In this document: piece after piece, positions 28,700 to 38,070 of the stretch
How the letters are laid out: the number at the start of each line of letters is the position of its first letter
Numbering within the stretch: position 1 is the stretch's first letter
NCBI RefSeq assembly: GCF_024707105.1
Contig: NZ_JANQAJ010000002.1
Location: 1-64,000, forward strand
Length of the DNA stretch: 64,000 bases
From: Devosia ginsengisoli
GTDB lineage: Bacteria; Pseudomonadota; Alphaproteobacteria; Rhizobiales; Devosiaceae
Direction of reading: 5' to 3'
Notes under the pieces: model-generated
Seen by the model: the letters and a program-made list of their open reading frames with translations, nothing else
What the model was told of the DNA's origin: nothing
Databases searched by the model: none
Made by a program: the position numbers and the translations under genes

Positions 28700-29552
28700 C
28701 GGTCAGGTCCGTGTGTGAAGGAGCAATCAGTTCGGCGTCCGCATCTGCAGCCGGGCAGCCGTAGACCTTGATCAGCGCCGCGTGGACAAGGGGTTTTAGG
28801 CTCATGTCACCAAGCGCCGCAAGCGCCCCGTGGCGCACATCTCGTCTGTTGAAAAGGGGGAACCCGGTGCAGACATCGGCGAAATCGATGCCGGCTTCCT
28901 CGAGGATCACGGCGGCCCCGGCAATATCCCAGTCCTGGCTGCCACGGCGGGCGACGGCGCCGTCGAGCTTGCCGGTGGCCACCTGTACCAGCCGATAGGC
29001 CAGCGAGGGATAGGCCGGGCCGCGGGTATAGTGGAGGCCGGCCGCCTGCATTTCCTGATGCACGGCCCCGGGCGCGGGGATCAGCGGGGCAGCGCCGGCG
29101 CGGCGGCTGCGCTGGAGCGGCCGACCGTTAAGGCGGGCGCCCTCGCCGCGGGCGGCCTCATACATTTCATCGCGCACGGGGGCGTAGACCACCCCGGCGA
29201 CGGGAATGCCATGTTCGACTACGGCCAGCGATACGGTCCAGCTATCCTCGCCGCGCAGGAAGCCGCGGGTGCCATCGATTGGGTCGACGACGAAGACGCG
29301 GTCGCAATCGAGGCGGCTGGGATTGTCGGCGGTTTCCTCGCTGAGCCAGCCATAGTCGGGGCGGGCCTGCAGGAGGGAAGAGGCCAGGTAACGGTCGACC
29401 AGGATATCGGCTTCGCTGACCGGGGAGGCATTGTCCTTGGTCCAGCTCTTGACGTCGCGGCGGAAGAAGCCGCTGGCAATGATGCCGGCCGCAACCGCCG
29501 AGGAGCGGAGCAGTTCGAGATCATCGCTATAGGTCGTTGCGGGCGCTGGCAT
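28692..29552 (-). CDS. cysQ: 3'(2'),5'-bisphosphate nucleotidase (CysQ type)
   Basis: This 286-residue inositol-monophosphatase-fold enzyme removes the 3'-phosphate of PAP, the by-product of sulfate assimilation. The metal-binding motif DPIDGTRGFLRGEDSW and the second motif WDIAGAAVILEEAGIDFAD are present. The length is slightly above the E. coli CysQ. Some members act on inositol phosphates instead, so the substrate is not certain. Confidence 0.88.
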   Translation of the reverse strand: MPAPATTYSDDLELLRSSAVAAGIIASGFFRRDVKSWTKDNASPVSEADILVDRYLASSLLQARPDYGWLSEETADNPSRLDCDRVFVVDPIDGTRGFLRGEDSWTVSLAVVEHGIPVAGVVYAPVRDEMYEAARGEGARLNGRPLQRSRRAGAAPLIPAPGAVHQEMQAAGLHYTRGPAYPSLAYRLVQVATGKLDGAVARRGSQDWDIAGAAVILEEAGIDFADVCTGFPLFNRRDVRHGALAALGDMSLKPLVHAALIKVYGCPAADADAELIAPSHTDLTDG

Positions 29553-29820
29553 AGGCGCGCCTTTTAGGCTTGGCGCCGGTCTTGGGCAAGGGCTGCGCCG
29601 GATGGCGTGATCGCGGGAGCAAATATGGCAGGGTTAATGCCCCCGCACCGGGCGCGGTTAACCGGTCCCTACCCTATGCAAGACCCTGCTAACCCTCTCG
29701 GAAAACAAGATAAACTTAACCGAACCGATTAAGGGGGCAGGTAAGGCGGGCGGGTATGGTGGACCTACAAAAGAGAGCGCCAAAAATCAGCTCTCGAAGT
29801 TGACAGGAAGGCGAATTCAA

Positions 29821-30336
29821 ATGGTTCATGGTGTCGCGATGGAAGGAACCTCGGTCGTACTCGCATTCGGCCGCCCGACGCTGGCAGACCGCCGCTTCGT
29901 GGCGGCGAACGACAACGGTCCCAAGGATCCCGTCAAGACCGTTACCGTGCGCCGCATGCTCGAACAGAGCGGCGTGGCCATCAAGGTGAAGGTGCCGGTG
30001 ACCGAATTCATCGGTGTCGCCGTGGCGACGCGGATTTCCGAGGACGGCGTGCTGGTCAGCTCGATCGAACTGGTCCATTCGGACAGCGAATTGAACTACC
30101 GGGTGTTCGAGGAAGAGGGCAATCACAACGTCGTTGCCGAGTGGCAGAACTGGGGCAAGAAGCTCCGTTTGCCGCTGTTCATCAAGGCCGGCGACGGCGC
30201 CTATATGCCCTATAGCCAGCAGGTCGACGGGGTGATGGTGGGCCATACGCAGAGCCGCCGCAAGCTGGTGGCCGAGGCCGGTCGTCGCCCGCGTTTCCTC
30301 AATCGCCGCAAGCCGGGCATGCAGCCCGAAGCGTAA
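29821..30336 (+). CDS. DUF6101 family protein
   Basis: This 171-residue protein is conserved across Hyphomicrobiales and has no known function. Features seen are an N-terminal RPTLADRRFVAANDNG and a basic C terminus (RRPRFLNRRKPGM). ATG at 29821 is supported by AGGAAGG about 10 bases upstream. The 268-bp gap before it, shared with divergent cysQ, holds several GGTTAA/TTAACC stretches but no site I can assign. Confidence 0.8.
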   Translation: MVHGVAMEGTSVVLAFGRPTLADRRFVAANDNGPKDPVKTVTVRRMLEQSGVAIKVKVPVTEFIGVAVATRISEDGVLVSSIELVHSDSELNYRVFEEEGNHNVVAEWQNWGKKLRLPLFIKAGDGAYMPYSQQVDGVMVGHTQSRRKLVAEAGRRPRFLNRRKPGMQPEA

Positions 30337-30362
30337 GTTTCTGCTCTCCAAAGCACGTTTGA

Positions 30363-30393
30363 GGGGTCGACCGGTGGTGCGGTCGGCCCTTTT
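30363..30393 (+). terminator. Terminator after the DUF6101 gene
   Basis: GGGTCGACC pairs with GGTCGGCCC (one G-T pair) around a short loop, followed by TTTT, 27 bases after the stop codon. Confidence 0.65.
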
Positions 30394-30478
30394 GACGTTT
30401 GGGCGTGAACTGGTTGGCGGACTGTTAGCATCTGGCGTCACCAACAGGGCGAAAGCCACAGCATTTCGCTAGCGCGAA

Positions 30479-31417
30479 CTACCAGACCCACTCAGCCAGG
30501 AGCGCGAGGGCCAGGACTATTCCGACATATTTGTTGCTGTCGAAGCGGAAGCGGGGATTATCCGGCACGGCGGCATCGACGGTCCAGACCTGCCAGGCCA
30601 GCATGGCCGCGGCCACGAGGGACAGGGTGGCGAAGACGAGGCCACCGCCCGCCAGCAAGGCCGCCGCATTCCAGAGCACGAAGGCCCCGGCATAGAGCGT
30701 GGCGACCGCGGGCTTCACCTGGTCGCCGAACAGGCGCGCCGTGGATTTGACGCCGACCAGCGCGTCATCCTCGATATCCTGCAGGGCGTAGATGGTATCA
30801 TAGCCGATGACCCAGAGGATTGTTCCGGCATAGAGCAGGACGGGCGGCCAGGCGAGACCGCCGGTCTGGCTGGTCCAGCCGACCAGGGCGCCATAGGAGA
30901 AGGCGAGGCCCAAAAAGGCCTGCGGCCACCAGGTGACGCGCTTCATGAACGGATAGATGGCGACCAGGACCAGCGAGGCGACACCGGCCCAGACGGTGAA
31001 GCGGTTGAACTGGAACAGGATGACCGAGCCGAGCAGGGCCTGCGCGACGAGGAAGGCCAATGCATCGCGCGCGGTGACAGCGCCTGACGGAATCGGACGG
31101 AGGCGGGTGCGGGCGACCTGCATGTCGATGTCGCGATCGACAATGTCGTTGAAGGTGCAGCCGGCGCCGCGCATGAGGATGGCGCCTGCCAACATGAGCA
31201 CCGCGCCCCACCAGTCGAAGCCCTGGGCCGGGTTGGCGACGGCGGCGAGGCCGAGGCCCCAGGCGCAGGGCCAGAACAGCAGGTAGAAACCGATGGGGCG
31301 GTCCCAGCGGGCGAGACGCCCATAGGGCTTGAGCCAGGCGGGGGCGTAGCGATCGAGCCAGTTGCCCTGCTTGGCGTCGGGGACGGTGGCGGAGGGGGAT
31401 TGGTTCATATCGGACAT
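30479..31417 (-). CDS. ubiA: 4-hydroxybenzoate polyprenyltransferase
   Basis: This 312-residue membrane enzyme attaches the polyprenyl tail to 4-hydroxybenzoate in ubiquinone biosynthesis. Both Asp-rich motifs are present (NDIVDRDIDMQVARTRLRPI and DTIYALQDIEDDALVGVKST), and GRLARWDRPIGFYLLFWPC is typical of UbiA. It has eight to nine hydrophobic segments. A second ATG lies 9 bases inside the gene, so the start could be at 31408. Confidence 0.95.
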   Translation of the reverse strand: MSDMNQSPSATVPDAKQGNWLDRYAPAWLKPYGRLARWDRPIGFYLLFWPCAWGLGLAAVANPAQGFDWWGAVLMLAGAILMRGAGCTFNDIVDRDIDMQVARTRLRPIPSGAVTARDALAFLVAQALLGSVILFQFNRFTVWAGVASLVLVAIYPFMKRVTWWPQAFLGLAFSYGALVGWTSQTGGLAWPPVLLYAGTILWVIGYDTIYALQDIEDDALVGVKSTARLFGDQVKPAVATLYAGAFVLWNAAALLAGGGLVFATLSLVAAAMLAWQVWTVDAAVPDNPRFRFDSNKYVGIVLALALLAEWVW

Positions 31418-31419
31418 GG

Positions 31420-31463
31420 TGCCACGACCTCGTGGTTCGACAGGCTCACCATGAGGTCTACTC
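31420..31463. repeat. Half copy of palindromic element family A
   Basis: TGCCACGACCTCGTGGTTCG followed by a shortened CTCACCATGAGG segment sits just upstream of ubiA. It lacks the opposite arm seen in the full copies. Confidence 0.6.
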
Positions 31464-31572
31464 TAAACGCCGGACAGCTAGTAGACCTCTTCTCGACCGC
31501 AATTGTCACAGTCGACACCCTTCCCCTCGCGGGGAGGGTTGCGCAAGATAGTGCCGCAAACTGGAAGTTCCC

Positions 31573-32313
31573 ATGCCCCGCACCCATGCCGCCCTGCCCC
31601 GTCTGTTCGTCGAACCCGATCTGGCTGGGGGTGGCCAGGTTGCGCTGGGCAAGGAGCAGTCGCTTTATCTGGCGGCCGTGCTGCGCAAGGCGGTGGGCGA
31701 CGAGGTGGTGCTGTTCAATGGGCGGGATGGGGCGTGGCTGGCGCGGCTGGTCAGCGACGCCAAGAAATCGGTGGTGCTGGAGCCGGTGGAGAGAATCGCT
31801 GTCCAGACGCCGGTTTCGGACCTCTGGTATGGCTTTGCGCCATTGAAAACCGAGCGGCTGGATTATGTGATCCAGAAAGCAGTGGAAATGGGGGTCGGCA
31901 CGATCCAGCCGGTGCTGACGCGGTTTACCCAGGTCGGCCGGCTCAAGCATGAGCGGCTGGTGGCCAATGCCGTGGAGGCGGCCGAACAATGCGAGGTGCT
32001 CAGCGTACCCAAGGTGGAGCAGGAAGTGACGCTGGAGCGGCTGCTCGATGCCTGGCCGGCGGAGCGGGCGCTGATTTTTGCCGATGAGGGCGAGGCCTCG
32101 TCGTCGCCAGTCGCGGCGCTGGAAAAGCTCAAGGGAAGGAAGGTGGGTCTGTTGATCGGACCGGAGGGCGGATTTTCCGATGAGGAACGCGCCAGATTGC
32201 GCGCCCTGCCCTATGTGGTGCCGATCAGTCTGGGGCCACGAATCCTGCGGGCAGACACGGCCGCGGTGGCTGCGCTGGCCGTGATTCAGGCTACCATCGG
32301 CGATTGGCGATAA
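31573..32313 (+). CDS. rsmE: 16S rRNA (uracil(1498)-N(3))-methyltransferase
   Basis: This 246-residue SPOUT-class enzyme methylates U1498 of 16S rRNA. The start PRLFVEPDLAGGGQV, the middle KTERLDYVIQKAVEMGVG, and the C-terminal knot motifs LLIGPEGGFSDEE and SLGPRILRADTAAVAAL are typical. It is divergent from ubiA and upstream of gshA, a common order in Hyphomicrobiales. Confidence 0.95.
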   Translation: MPRTHAALPRLFVEPDLAGGGQVALGKEQSLYLAAVLRKAVGDEVVLFNGRDGAWLARLVSDAKKSVVLEPVERIAVQTPVSDLWYGFAPLKTERLDYVIQKAVEMGVGTIQPVLTRFTQVGRLKHERLVANAVEAAEQCEVLSVPKVEQEVTLERLLDAWPAERALIFADEGEASSSPVAALEKLKGRKVGLLIGPEGGFSDEERARLRALPYVVPISLGPRILRADTAAVAALAVIQATIGDWR

Positions 32314-32376
32314 AACGCGATTGCTTTCGGCTCGCGCAACGTTATGTTCCCCGCCAGTATTTCCAGAGGACTGCCT

Positions 32377-33747
32377 ATGGCCGGTGCCGACACCTATTCG
32401 CCCCTGATCGAGACGCGGGCTGACCTGATCGAGGCCATGGCGCGCGGGGCCAAGCCCGAGAGCGAATGGCGCATCGGCACCGAGCATGAAAAGCATGTGT
32501 TCCACACCAACCCACTGCGGCCGGTGGCCTATGAGGGGCCGGATGGCATCCGCGCGCTGATCGAAGGCATCGAGAAGGAAACCGGCTGGCACCCCTTCTA
32601 TGACGGCGACAACCCGATCGGGCTGCGCAATGACGAAGTGGCCGGCGGGATTTCGCTGGAACCCGGCGGGCAGTTTGAACTGTCGGGCTCGCCGCAGGTG
32701 GACCTGCATGGCACCGCGGCAGAGCTGGCCGAGCATATGCGCGTCAGCAAGAAGGTGGCGGCGCCGCTCGATATTCATTTCCTCGGGCTGGGCGTGACGC
32801 CGCTATGGTCGGTGGACCAGATCTGCGCCATGCCGAAATCGCGCTACGGCATCATGAAGCCCTATATGGAAAAGGTCGGCACGCTGGGCACGTCGATGAT
32901 GTTCCGCTCGGCGACGGTGCAGGCCAATCTCGATTTTTCCAGCGAAGCCGACATGGTCAGGAAGCTGCGCGTAGCGGTGGCGCTGCAGCCGGTGGCGACG
33001 GCTTTGTTTGCCAATTCGCCCTTCTCGGAAGGCCGGGACAGCGGCTATCTGAGTTTCCGCAGCCATATCTGGCTCAACACCGATGATGACCGCACCGGCA
33101 TGCTGCCCTTTGCCTTCGACGAGGGGTTCGGCTTCGAGCAATATGCCGACTATGCGCTTGATGTGCCGATGTATTTCGTCATCCGCAACAAGCAATATGT
33201 GAACGTGGCGGGCGAGAGCTTCCGGGCCTTCCTGCGCGGGGAACTGCCGCAATTGCCGGGCGAGAAACCCACGATCAAGGACTGGGAAGACCACCTGTCG
33301 ACGATTTTCCCGGAAGTGCGGCTGAAACAGTTCCTGGAAATGCGCGGCGCCGATATGGGCGACGAAAAGTCGGTGACGGCGCTGTCGGCCTTCTGGACCG
33401 GGCTGCTCTATGACTCGGTGTCGCTGGAAGCGGCCTATGAGCTGATCGAGCCCTGGACGCGCGAGGAGCGCGACGAGATGCGCCGCGAAGTGCCCCGGCT
33501 GGCGCTGATGACGCCGCATGACCGGTCCAACCTCTATGACGTGGCGGCGCAGGCCGTGGGCATTGCCGAGGCCGGGTTGGTGCGGCGGGGCCGCCGCAAT
33601 GCACAGAGCAAGGACGAAACCATCCACCTCGCCCCGCTGGAAGAGACGATCAGGCTGGCCAAATCGCCGGCCCAGCGCTGGGTCGACAAGTTCCGTGGGG
33701 AGTGGAACGGGGATGTGACGCGGGTGTTCAAGGAAGCCGAGATGTAG
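32377..33747 (+). CDS. gshA: Glutamate-cysteine ligase (plant/GCS2 type)
   Basis: This protein of about 456 residues joins glutamate and cysteine in the first step of glutathione synthesis. SEWRIGTEHEKHVF, GGISLEPGGQFELSG and TVQANLDFSSEADMVRKLRV are typical of the alphaproteobacterial and plant class. ATG at 32377 is preceded by AGAGGA; the frame is open to 32344. It lies 63 bases after rsmE and is probably cotranscribed with it. Confidence 0.95.
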   Translation: MAGADTYSPLIETRADLIEAMARGAKPESEWRIGTEHEKHVFHTNPLRPVAYEGPDGIRALIEGIEKETGWHPFYDGDNPIGLRNDEVAGGISLEPGGQFELSGSPQVDLHGTAAELAEHMRVSKKVAAPLDIHFLGLGVTPLWSVDQICAMPKSRYGIMKPYMEKVGTLGTSMMFRSATVQANLDFSSEADMVRKLRVAVALQPVATALFANSPFSEGRDSGYLSFRSHIWLNTDDDRTGMLPFAFDEGFGFEQYADYALDVPMYFVIRNKQYVNVAGESFRAFLRGELPQLPGEKPTIKDWEDHLSTIFPEVRLKQFLEMRGADMGDEKSVTALSAFWTGLLYDSVSLEAAYELIEPWTREERDEMRREVPRLALMTPHDRSNLYDVAAQAVGIAEAGLVRRGRRNAQSKDETIHLAPLEETIRLAKSPAQRWVDKFRGEWNGDVTRVFKEAEM

Positions 33748-33756
33748 TTGCTTGCC

Positions 33757-34743
33757 TCACCCGGCACTACGCCGACCTTCCCCCAGGGGAGCAGTCTGTT
33801 CGACCTCGATCGTTACGTGCGAGAGATCGTGGATGTGAGCCAGCCTGGCGCGATAGGCGGCGGGGTCCTGCGGGGCGGGCGAGGCGATGGATATGATGGC
33901 GCCGTGGTGGCCAGGACCGAGTTGCCAGACATGCAGGTCGGTGATGGTGTCGCCGCCCACCGCGATAGCGGAGCGGATTTCATCCGGCAGATCTTCGCCG
34001 GCAGGGACGTAATCGACCAGCACGCCGCCGGCATCGCGGATCAGACCCCATGACCAGCGGGCGATGACAAGGCCGCCGACAATGCCCATGGCCGGGTCCA
34101 TCCAGTTCCAGCCATAGAGGCCGCCGAGAACCAGCGCGACGATGGCCAGCACCGATGTCAGGGCATCTGCCAGGACATGCAGATAGGCGGCACGGAGATT
34201 GTTGTCGCCGGTATGGTGGGCATGGTCGTGGCCGTGAGCATGGTCATGGCTGTGGGCGTGACGGTGATGGCCATGGTGACTGTGTTCGTCGCGCAGTAGC
34301 CAGGCACAAACCAGGTTGACCGCAAGCCCGAGCACGGCAACGGTGACGGCTTGCTGGAAATTGATGGTCACAGGATTAGCGAAGCGGAGCAGGCTTTCCC
34401 AGCCAATGAGCAGCGCGATCAGTGCCAGAACGACCGCGCTGGCGAAGGCGGCCAAATCCCCGAACTTGCCGGTGCCGAAGGTGAAGCGCGGATTGTTGGC
34501 CTGGCGACGGGCGAACATGTAGGCCAGAGCCGCAATCAGCATGGCGGCGGCGTGGGTCGACATATGCCAGCCGTCGGCAACCAGTGCCATGGAACCATAA
34601 ATGGTTCCGGCCGCAATCTCGATGACCATCATGGTCGCCGTGATGGCGATGACGAGCCAGGTACGGCGCTCGTTGCGCGCATGGTCCTGGCCAAGGAAGA
34701 CATGCGCGTAGGGGCTGGACAGTCGGGCGGCGGCATCACTCAT
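33757..34743 (-). CDS. dmeF: Co/Ni cation-efflux transporter, CDF family
   Basis: This 328-residue cation diffusion facilitator has six membrane helices and a long His-rich cytoplasmic loop (HSHHGHHRHAHSHDHAHGHD) between helices 4 and 5, characteristic of DmeF. The metal-site motif GSMALVADGWHMSTHAAAML is conserved. DmeF exports Co2+ and Ni2+ in relatives such as Agrobacterium and Rhizobium. Its start overlaps the stop of the repressor gene by 4 bases. Confidence 0.92.
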   Translation of the reverse strand: MSDAAARLSSPYAHVFLGQDHARNERRTWLVIAITATMMVIEIAAGTIYGSMALVADGWHMSTHAAAMLIAALAYMFARRQANNPRFTFGTGKFGDLAAFASAVVLALIALLIGWESLLRFANPVTINFQQAVTVAVLGLAVNLVCAWLLRDEHSHHGHHRHAHSHDHAHGHDHAHHTGDNNLRAAYLHVLADALTSVLAIVALVLGGLYGWNWMDPAMGIVGGLVIARWSWGLIRDAGGVLVDYVPAGEDLPDEIRSAIAVGGDTITDLHVWQLGPGHHGAIISIASPAPQDPAAYRARLAHIHDLSHVTIEVEQTAPLGEGRRSAG

Positions 34744-35018
34744 TTCAGATACATCCTGACTGCTTCAATCAATTCGGCAGCGCCTTGTGCCCGGGCTGGA
34801 TCATGGTCCTTGTCCGGGTTGGAGATGTGTTCGCGGATATGATCCTCGATCAGCTCAGCCGTCAGGCCGGTGATGGCGCCGCGAACCGACGCCGTGAGGT
34901 TCAAAATCTCCCCGCAGGGCGCCTCCGCCTCGAGCGCCCGCTCGATCGCTTCGACCTGGCCCTTGAGGCGGCGAATACGGGCAAGGAGTTTGGTCTTGTT
35001 TCTGGTGAGATGGGACAT
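34740..35018 (-). CDS. dmeR: Ni/Co-responsive repressor, RcnR/CsoR family (DmeR)
   Basis: This 92-residue helical protein belongs to the CsoR/RcnR/FrmR family. His3, Cys35, His60 and His64 are all present at exactly the positions used by E. coli RcnR to bind Ni2+ and Co2+, which supports a Ni/Co sensor and argues against copper or formaldehyde sensing. It lies first in a two-gene operon with dmeF, with an inverted repeat at its own start. Confidence 0.92.
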   Translation of the reverse strand: MSHLTRNKTKLLARIRRLKGQVEAIERALEAEAPCGEILNLTASVRGAITGLTAELIEDHIREHISNPDKDHDPARAQGAAELIEAVRMYLK

Positions 35019-35038
35019 AGTATAGGGGGGTATCCTAT
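35017..35038. promoter_or_regulatory. Putative DmeR operator
   Basis: ATAGTATA (35017-35024), G6 (35025-35030) and TATCCTAT (35031-35038) form an inverted repeat around a G tract, with one mismatch between arms. This is the arrangement known for RcnR/DmeR binding sites. It overlaps the dmeR start codon, so bound repressor could block both transcription and translation initiation. Confidence 0.7.
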
Positions 35039-35206
35039 CTTAAAGTCTGTCGCAAGATCCAAATCGCTCTCCTGCCGCGCTCGGCCGCGCTCCGATGCTT
35101 GCGTATAAAGCGGCGCCCCCTCCTCGCCTGAAGAGCGATATGAGAAGAGCCTTGCCTCTCCTGCCTCACTCGTGCATCACGCCTTCACAAGCACGGAGGG
35201 CGGTTC

Positions 35207-36480
35207 ATGCGGGTTCTGGTGATCGGGTCGGGGGGCGTGAGCATGCGCTGGCGTGGAAGATCGCGCAGTCGCCTAAGCTGACCAAGCTGTTCATCGCGCC
35301 GGGCAATGGCGGGACCGGGGCGGTGGCGGAGAATGTCGTGATCGACATTACCGACCATAAGGCGGTGGTGGATTTCTGCAGGCTGATGGCCATCGATTTC
35401 GTGGTGGTGGGACCCGATGCGCAGGTGGTGGCGGGGCTGGGCGACGACGTGCGCGCAGCCGGGATCGCCTGCTTCTGCCCGAGCAAGGCGGCGGGGCAAT
35501 TGGAGGGGTCGAAGGGCTTTACCAAGGCGCTGTGCGACGAGATGGGCATTCCCACCGCCGGTTACGGGCGCTTCAACAATGAGGCGGCGGCTTTGGCGTA
35601 TCTTTATACGCAGGGCGCACCCATCGTCATCAAGGCGGATGGGCTGGCGGCGGGCAAGGGCGTGACCGTGGCGATGAGCGTGGAAGAGGCCGAGGAGGCT
35701 ATTGTCGACTGCTTTGCCGGGGCGTTCGGGGCGTCGGGCGCCGAAGTGGTGGTCGAGGAGTTCATGGAAGGCGAGGAGGTGAGCCTGTTCGTGCTCTGCG
35801 ACGGCACCAGCATCCTGCCGCTGACCACGGCGCAGGATCACAAGCGCGCCTTCGATGGCGATACCGGGCCCAATACCGGGGGGATGGGCGCCTATTCGCC
35901 GGCGCCGGTGATGACGCGCGAGATTTACGAGGATGTGCTGGAACGGGTGATCTGGCCGACGGTGCGGGGGCTGGCGGCGCGGGGAACGCCGTATCAGGGC
36001 GTGCTTTATGCCGGGCTGATGCTGACCGCGGATGGGCCGAAACTGGTGGAATATAATGCGCGGTTCGGGGACCCGGAAACGCAGGTGATGATGCTGCGCA
36101 TAGAGAGCGACCTGCTGCCGCTGCTGCATGCCACGGCGACCGGGTCGCTTGCGGGGCATGACGTGGCCTGGAAGGACCAATATGCGCTGACGGTCATCAT
36201 GGCGACCGAGGGTTATCCGGGCAGCTATGACAAGGGCAGCGAAATCCGCGGCGCCGAGGGACTGGATAGCGACATATTGCAGGTGTTTCATGCCGGAACG
36301 CGTCGGGAGGGTGCGCGTTTACTTGCTGCCGGCGGGCGCGTGCTCAACGTCACCGCGCTGGGCGGAAGTGTGAAAGAGGCGCAAAGCCGTGCTTACGCAG
36401 GCGTGGACCAGATTGTTTGGCCAGAAGGCTTTTGCCGCCGAGACATCGGCTGGCGCGAAATCGCCCGAACAGCGTCCTGA
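35207..36480 (+). CDS. purD: Phosphoribosylamine-glycine ligase, apparent frameshift near the N terminus
   Basis: This ATP-grasp enzyme makes GAR in purine synthesis. From ATG 35207 (GGAGGG upstream) the frame reads [10 protein letters not shown] and is then lost at six G (35230-35235). With seven G it continues [15 protein letters not shown] and gives about 424 residues, the normal length. Later motifs are complete: [46 protein letters not shown] and [12 protein letters not shown]. PurD is needed for purine synthesis, so a sequence error is more likely than a real mutation. The 3' end overlaps the patatin frame. Confidence 0.9.
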
Positions 36481-37501
36481 ACCCTTCCTAAACCTGGCCG
36501 GCGTACCCTTCCTCAAGACCGTCTTTGACGAGACGCCGCCGCAACGCCCGCTGACGCCGCTGCAACTGCGCGGCCAGGCGCTGGCCGACCGGCTGCGCTC
36601 GAAAGGCAAGGAGCGGGGCGGGATGGAGACGATATCTGGACCTCGGATCGGTGTGGCACTGGGCGGCGGCTCGGCGCGCGGGCTGACGCATATTCCCTAT
36701 ATCGAGGCCATGGACGAGCTGGGGCTGAAGCCTTCGGTCATCGCGGGCACGTCCATCGGCGCGCTGATCGGTTCGGGCTGGGCCGCGGGCATGACAGGCA
36801 AGGAATTGCGCGAGCATTCCTACGAGGTGCTGGGGACGATGCGCATCATCGCCACCAAGCTGTGGGCGACGCAGATCCGCGGCATCAGCGGGATATTGAA
36901 GAACGGCATCTCGATGCAGCTCGACGCGACCAGCATCGTCGACACATTCACGCCGGAGAATTTTCCGCTCGAATTTGCGGATCTCAAGGTGCCGCTCTAT
37001 GTGGTGGCGACCGATTTCCAGAGCTGGCACCAGGTGGTGTTCAATTCGGGATTGCTGCGGCCAGCCATCGCCGGGTCGATCGCCATTCCGAGCCTGTTCA
37101 AGCCGGTGGTCTATGCCAACCACATCCTGGTCGATGGCGGGGTGGTCAATCCGCTGCCGCTGGACCAGGCCGATATCGACACCGACTTCCTGATCGGCAT
37201 CGACGTCAATGGCGACCCGTCGGAAGGCATTTCCAAGACCGACCACAAGGCGATCGACATCTGGTTCGGCTCGGCCCAGATCATGATGCATTCGCTGACG
37301 GCGCATATGATGGCGGCCTATCCGCCCGACATCTACGTGCGGCCGCATGTCGCCAATTTCGGGGCGCTGGAATTCTGGCGCGTGCGCGAGATCGTGGCGC
37401 ATGCCGAGGCGGAAAAGGAGCGCTTCAAGCGTATCCTGGCCGACAAGGTGGAGGCCTATATCGCCGGCAAGGTGCCTGTGGTGGAGAGCAATCCGGACTA
37501 A
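36389..37501 (+). CDS. Patatin-like phospholipase family protein
   Basis: Up to 370 residues. The glycine-rich oxyanion loop [14 protein letters not shown], the serine nucleophile in [12 protein letters not shown] and the catalytic aspartate in [10 protein letters not shown] form a complete Ser-Asp dyad. The start is uncertain. GTG 36389 overlaps purD by 92 bases but the 36481-36622 stretch has coding-like codon usage (GC-rich third positions), so I keep it; ATG 36623 would begin just before the patatin domain. Confidence 0.88.
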   Translation: MLTQAWTRLFGQKAFAAETSAGAKSPEQRPEPFLNLAGVPFLKTVFDETPPQRPLTPLQLRGQALADRLRSKGKERGGMETISGPRIGVALGGGSARGLTHIPYIEAMDELGLKPSVIAGTSIGALIGSGWAAGMTGKELREHSYEVLGTMRIIATKLWATQIRGISGILKNGISMQLDATSIVDTFTPENFPLEFADLKVPLYVVATDFQSWHQVVFNSGLLRPAIAGSIAIPSLFKPVVYANHILVDGGVVNPLPLDQADIDTDFLIGIDVNGDPSEGISKTDHKAIDIWFGSAQIMMHSLTAHMMAAYPPDIYVRPHVANFGALEFWRVREIVAHAEAEKERFKRILADKVEAYIAGKVPVVESNPD

Positions 37502-37563
37502 CTGACGATTGGCTTGTCGAATCCCCGTCGATCCGTTCGTCTGGCCTGTAACAAGGAGGCCGG

Positions 37564-38070
37564 ATGAAGGACAAACAGGTGATGGCACGCTGCAGTTGCG
37601 GGCAGGTGGAAATCGAGGCGTGGGGCAAGCCGATTGCCAGCGTGATCTGCCATTGCGACGATTGCCAGGCGGCGGGACGGGCGCTGGGCGCCCTGCCCGA
37701 GGCGCCGCCGCTGCTCGATGCGGCGGGCGGCACGGGTAACGTGCTTTATCGCAAGGACCGGGTGAAGCCGATCAGGGGTTGGCACCTGCTGGAGGCGCAC
37801 AAGCTGACGCCGGATTCCAAGACCAACCGCATGGTGGCGACCTGCTGCAATACGCCCATGGCCATCACCTTCAACGATGCGCGGCACTGGGTGCCGCTCT
37901 ATCGCGACCGGCTGGAGGGCGCGGTGCCACCGGTGCAGTGGCGCATCTGCACGAAGTTCGTACCGGAGGGCGTGGCGCTGCCGGACGACACGCCGAGATA
38001 TGAGATGTATCCCTTCGGCATGATGGCGGGGCTGGCGCTGTCGGCGGTGGCGATGCTGGTGGAGCGTTAG
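37564..38070 (+). CDS. GFA-like zinc protein (DUF6151 type)
   Basis: This 168-residue protein starts with RCSCGQVEIEAWG, followed by CHCDDCQAAGRALG and later MVATCCNTPMAI. These Cys motifs resemble the zinc sites of glutathione-dependent formaldehyde-activating (GFA) enzymes; the rest is closer to the DUF6151 group. A hydrophobic stretch (GMMAGLALSAVAML) closes the protein. Function is unknown. The stop overlaps that of the convergent tadA by 4 bases. Confidence 0.78.
   Translation: MKDKQVMARCSCGQVEIEAWGKPIASVICHCDDCQAAGRALGALPEAPPLLDAAGGTGNVLYRKDRVKPIRGWHLLEAHKLTPDSKTNRMVATCCNTPMAITFNDARHWVPLYRDRLEGAVPPVQWRICTKFVPEGVALPDDTPRYEMYPFGMMAGLALSAVAMLVER

Noticed and set aside
29640..29730. Possible CtrA-type site (TTAA repeats) before the DUF6101 gene
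   Set aside because: The best pair is TTAA-N9-TTAA, not the expected N7 spacing, so I do not call it.
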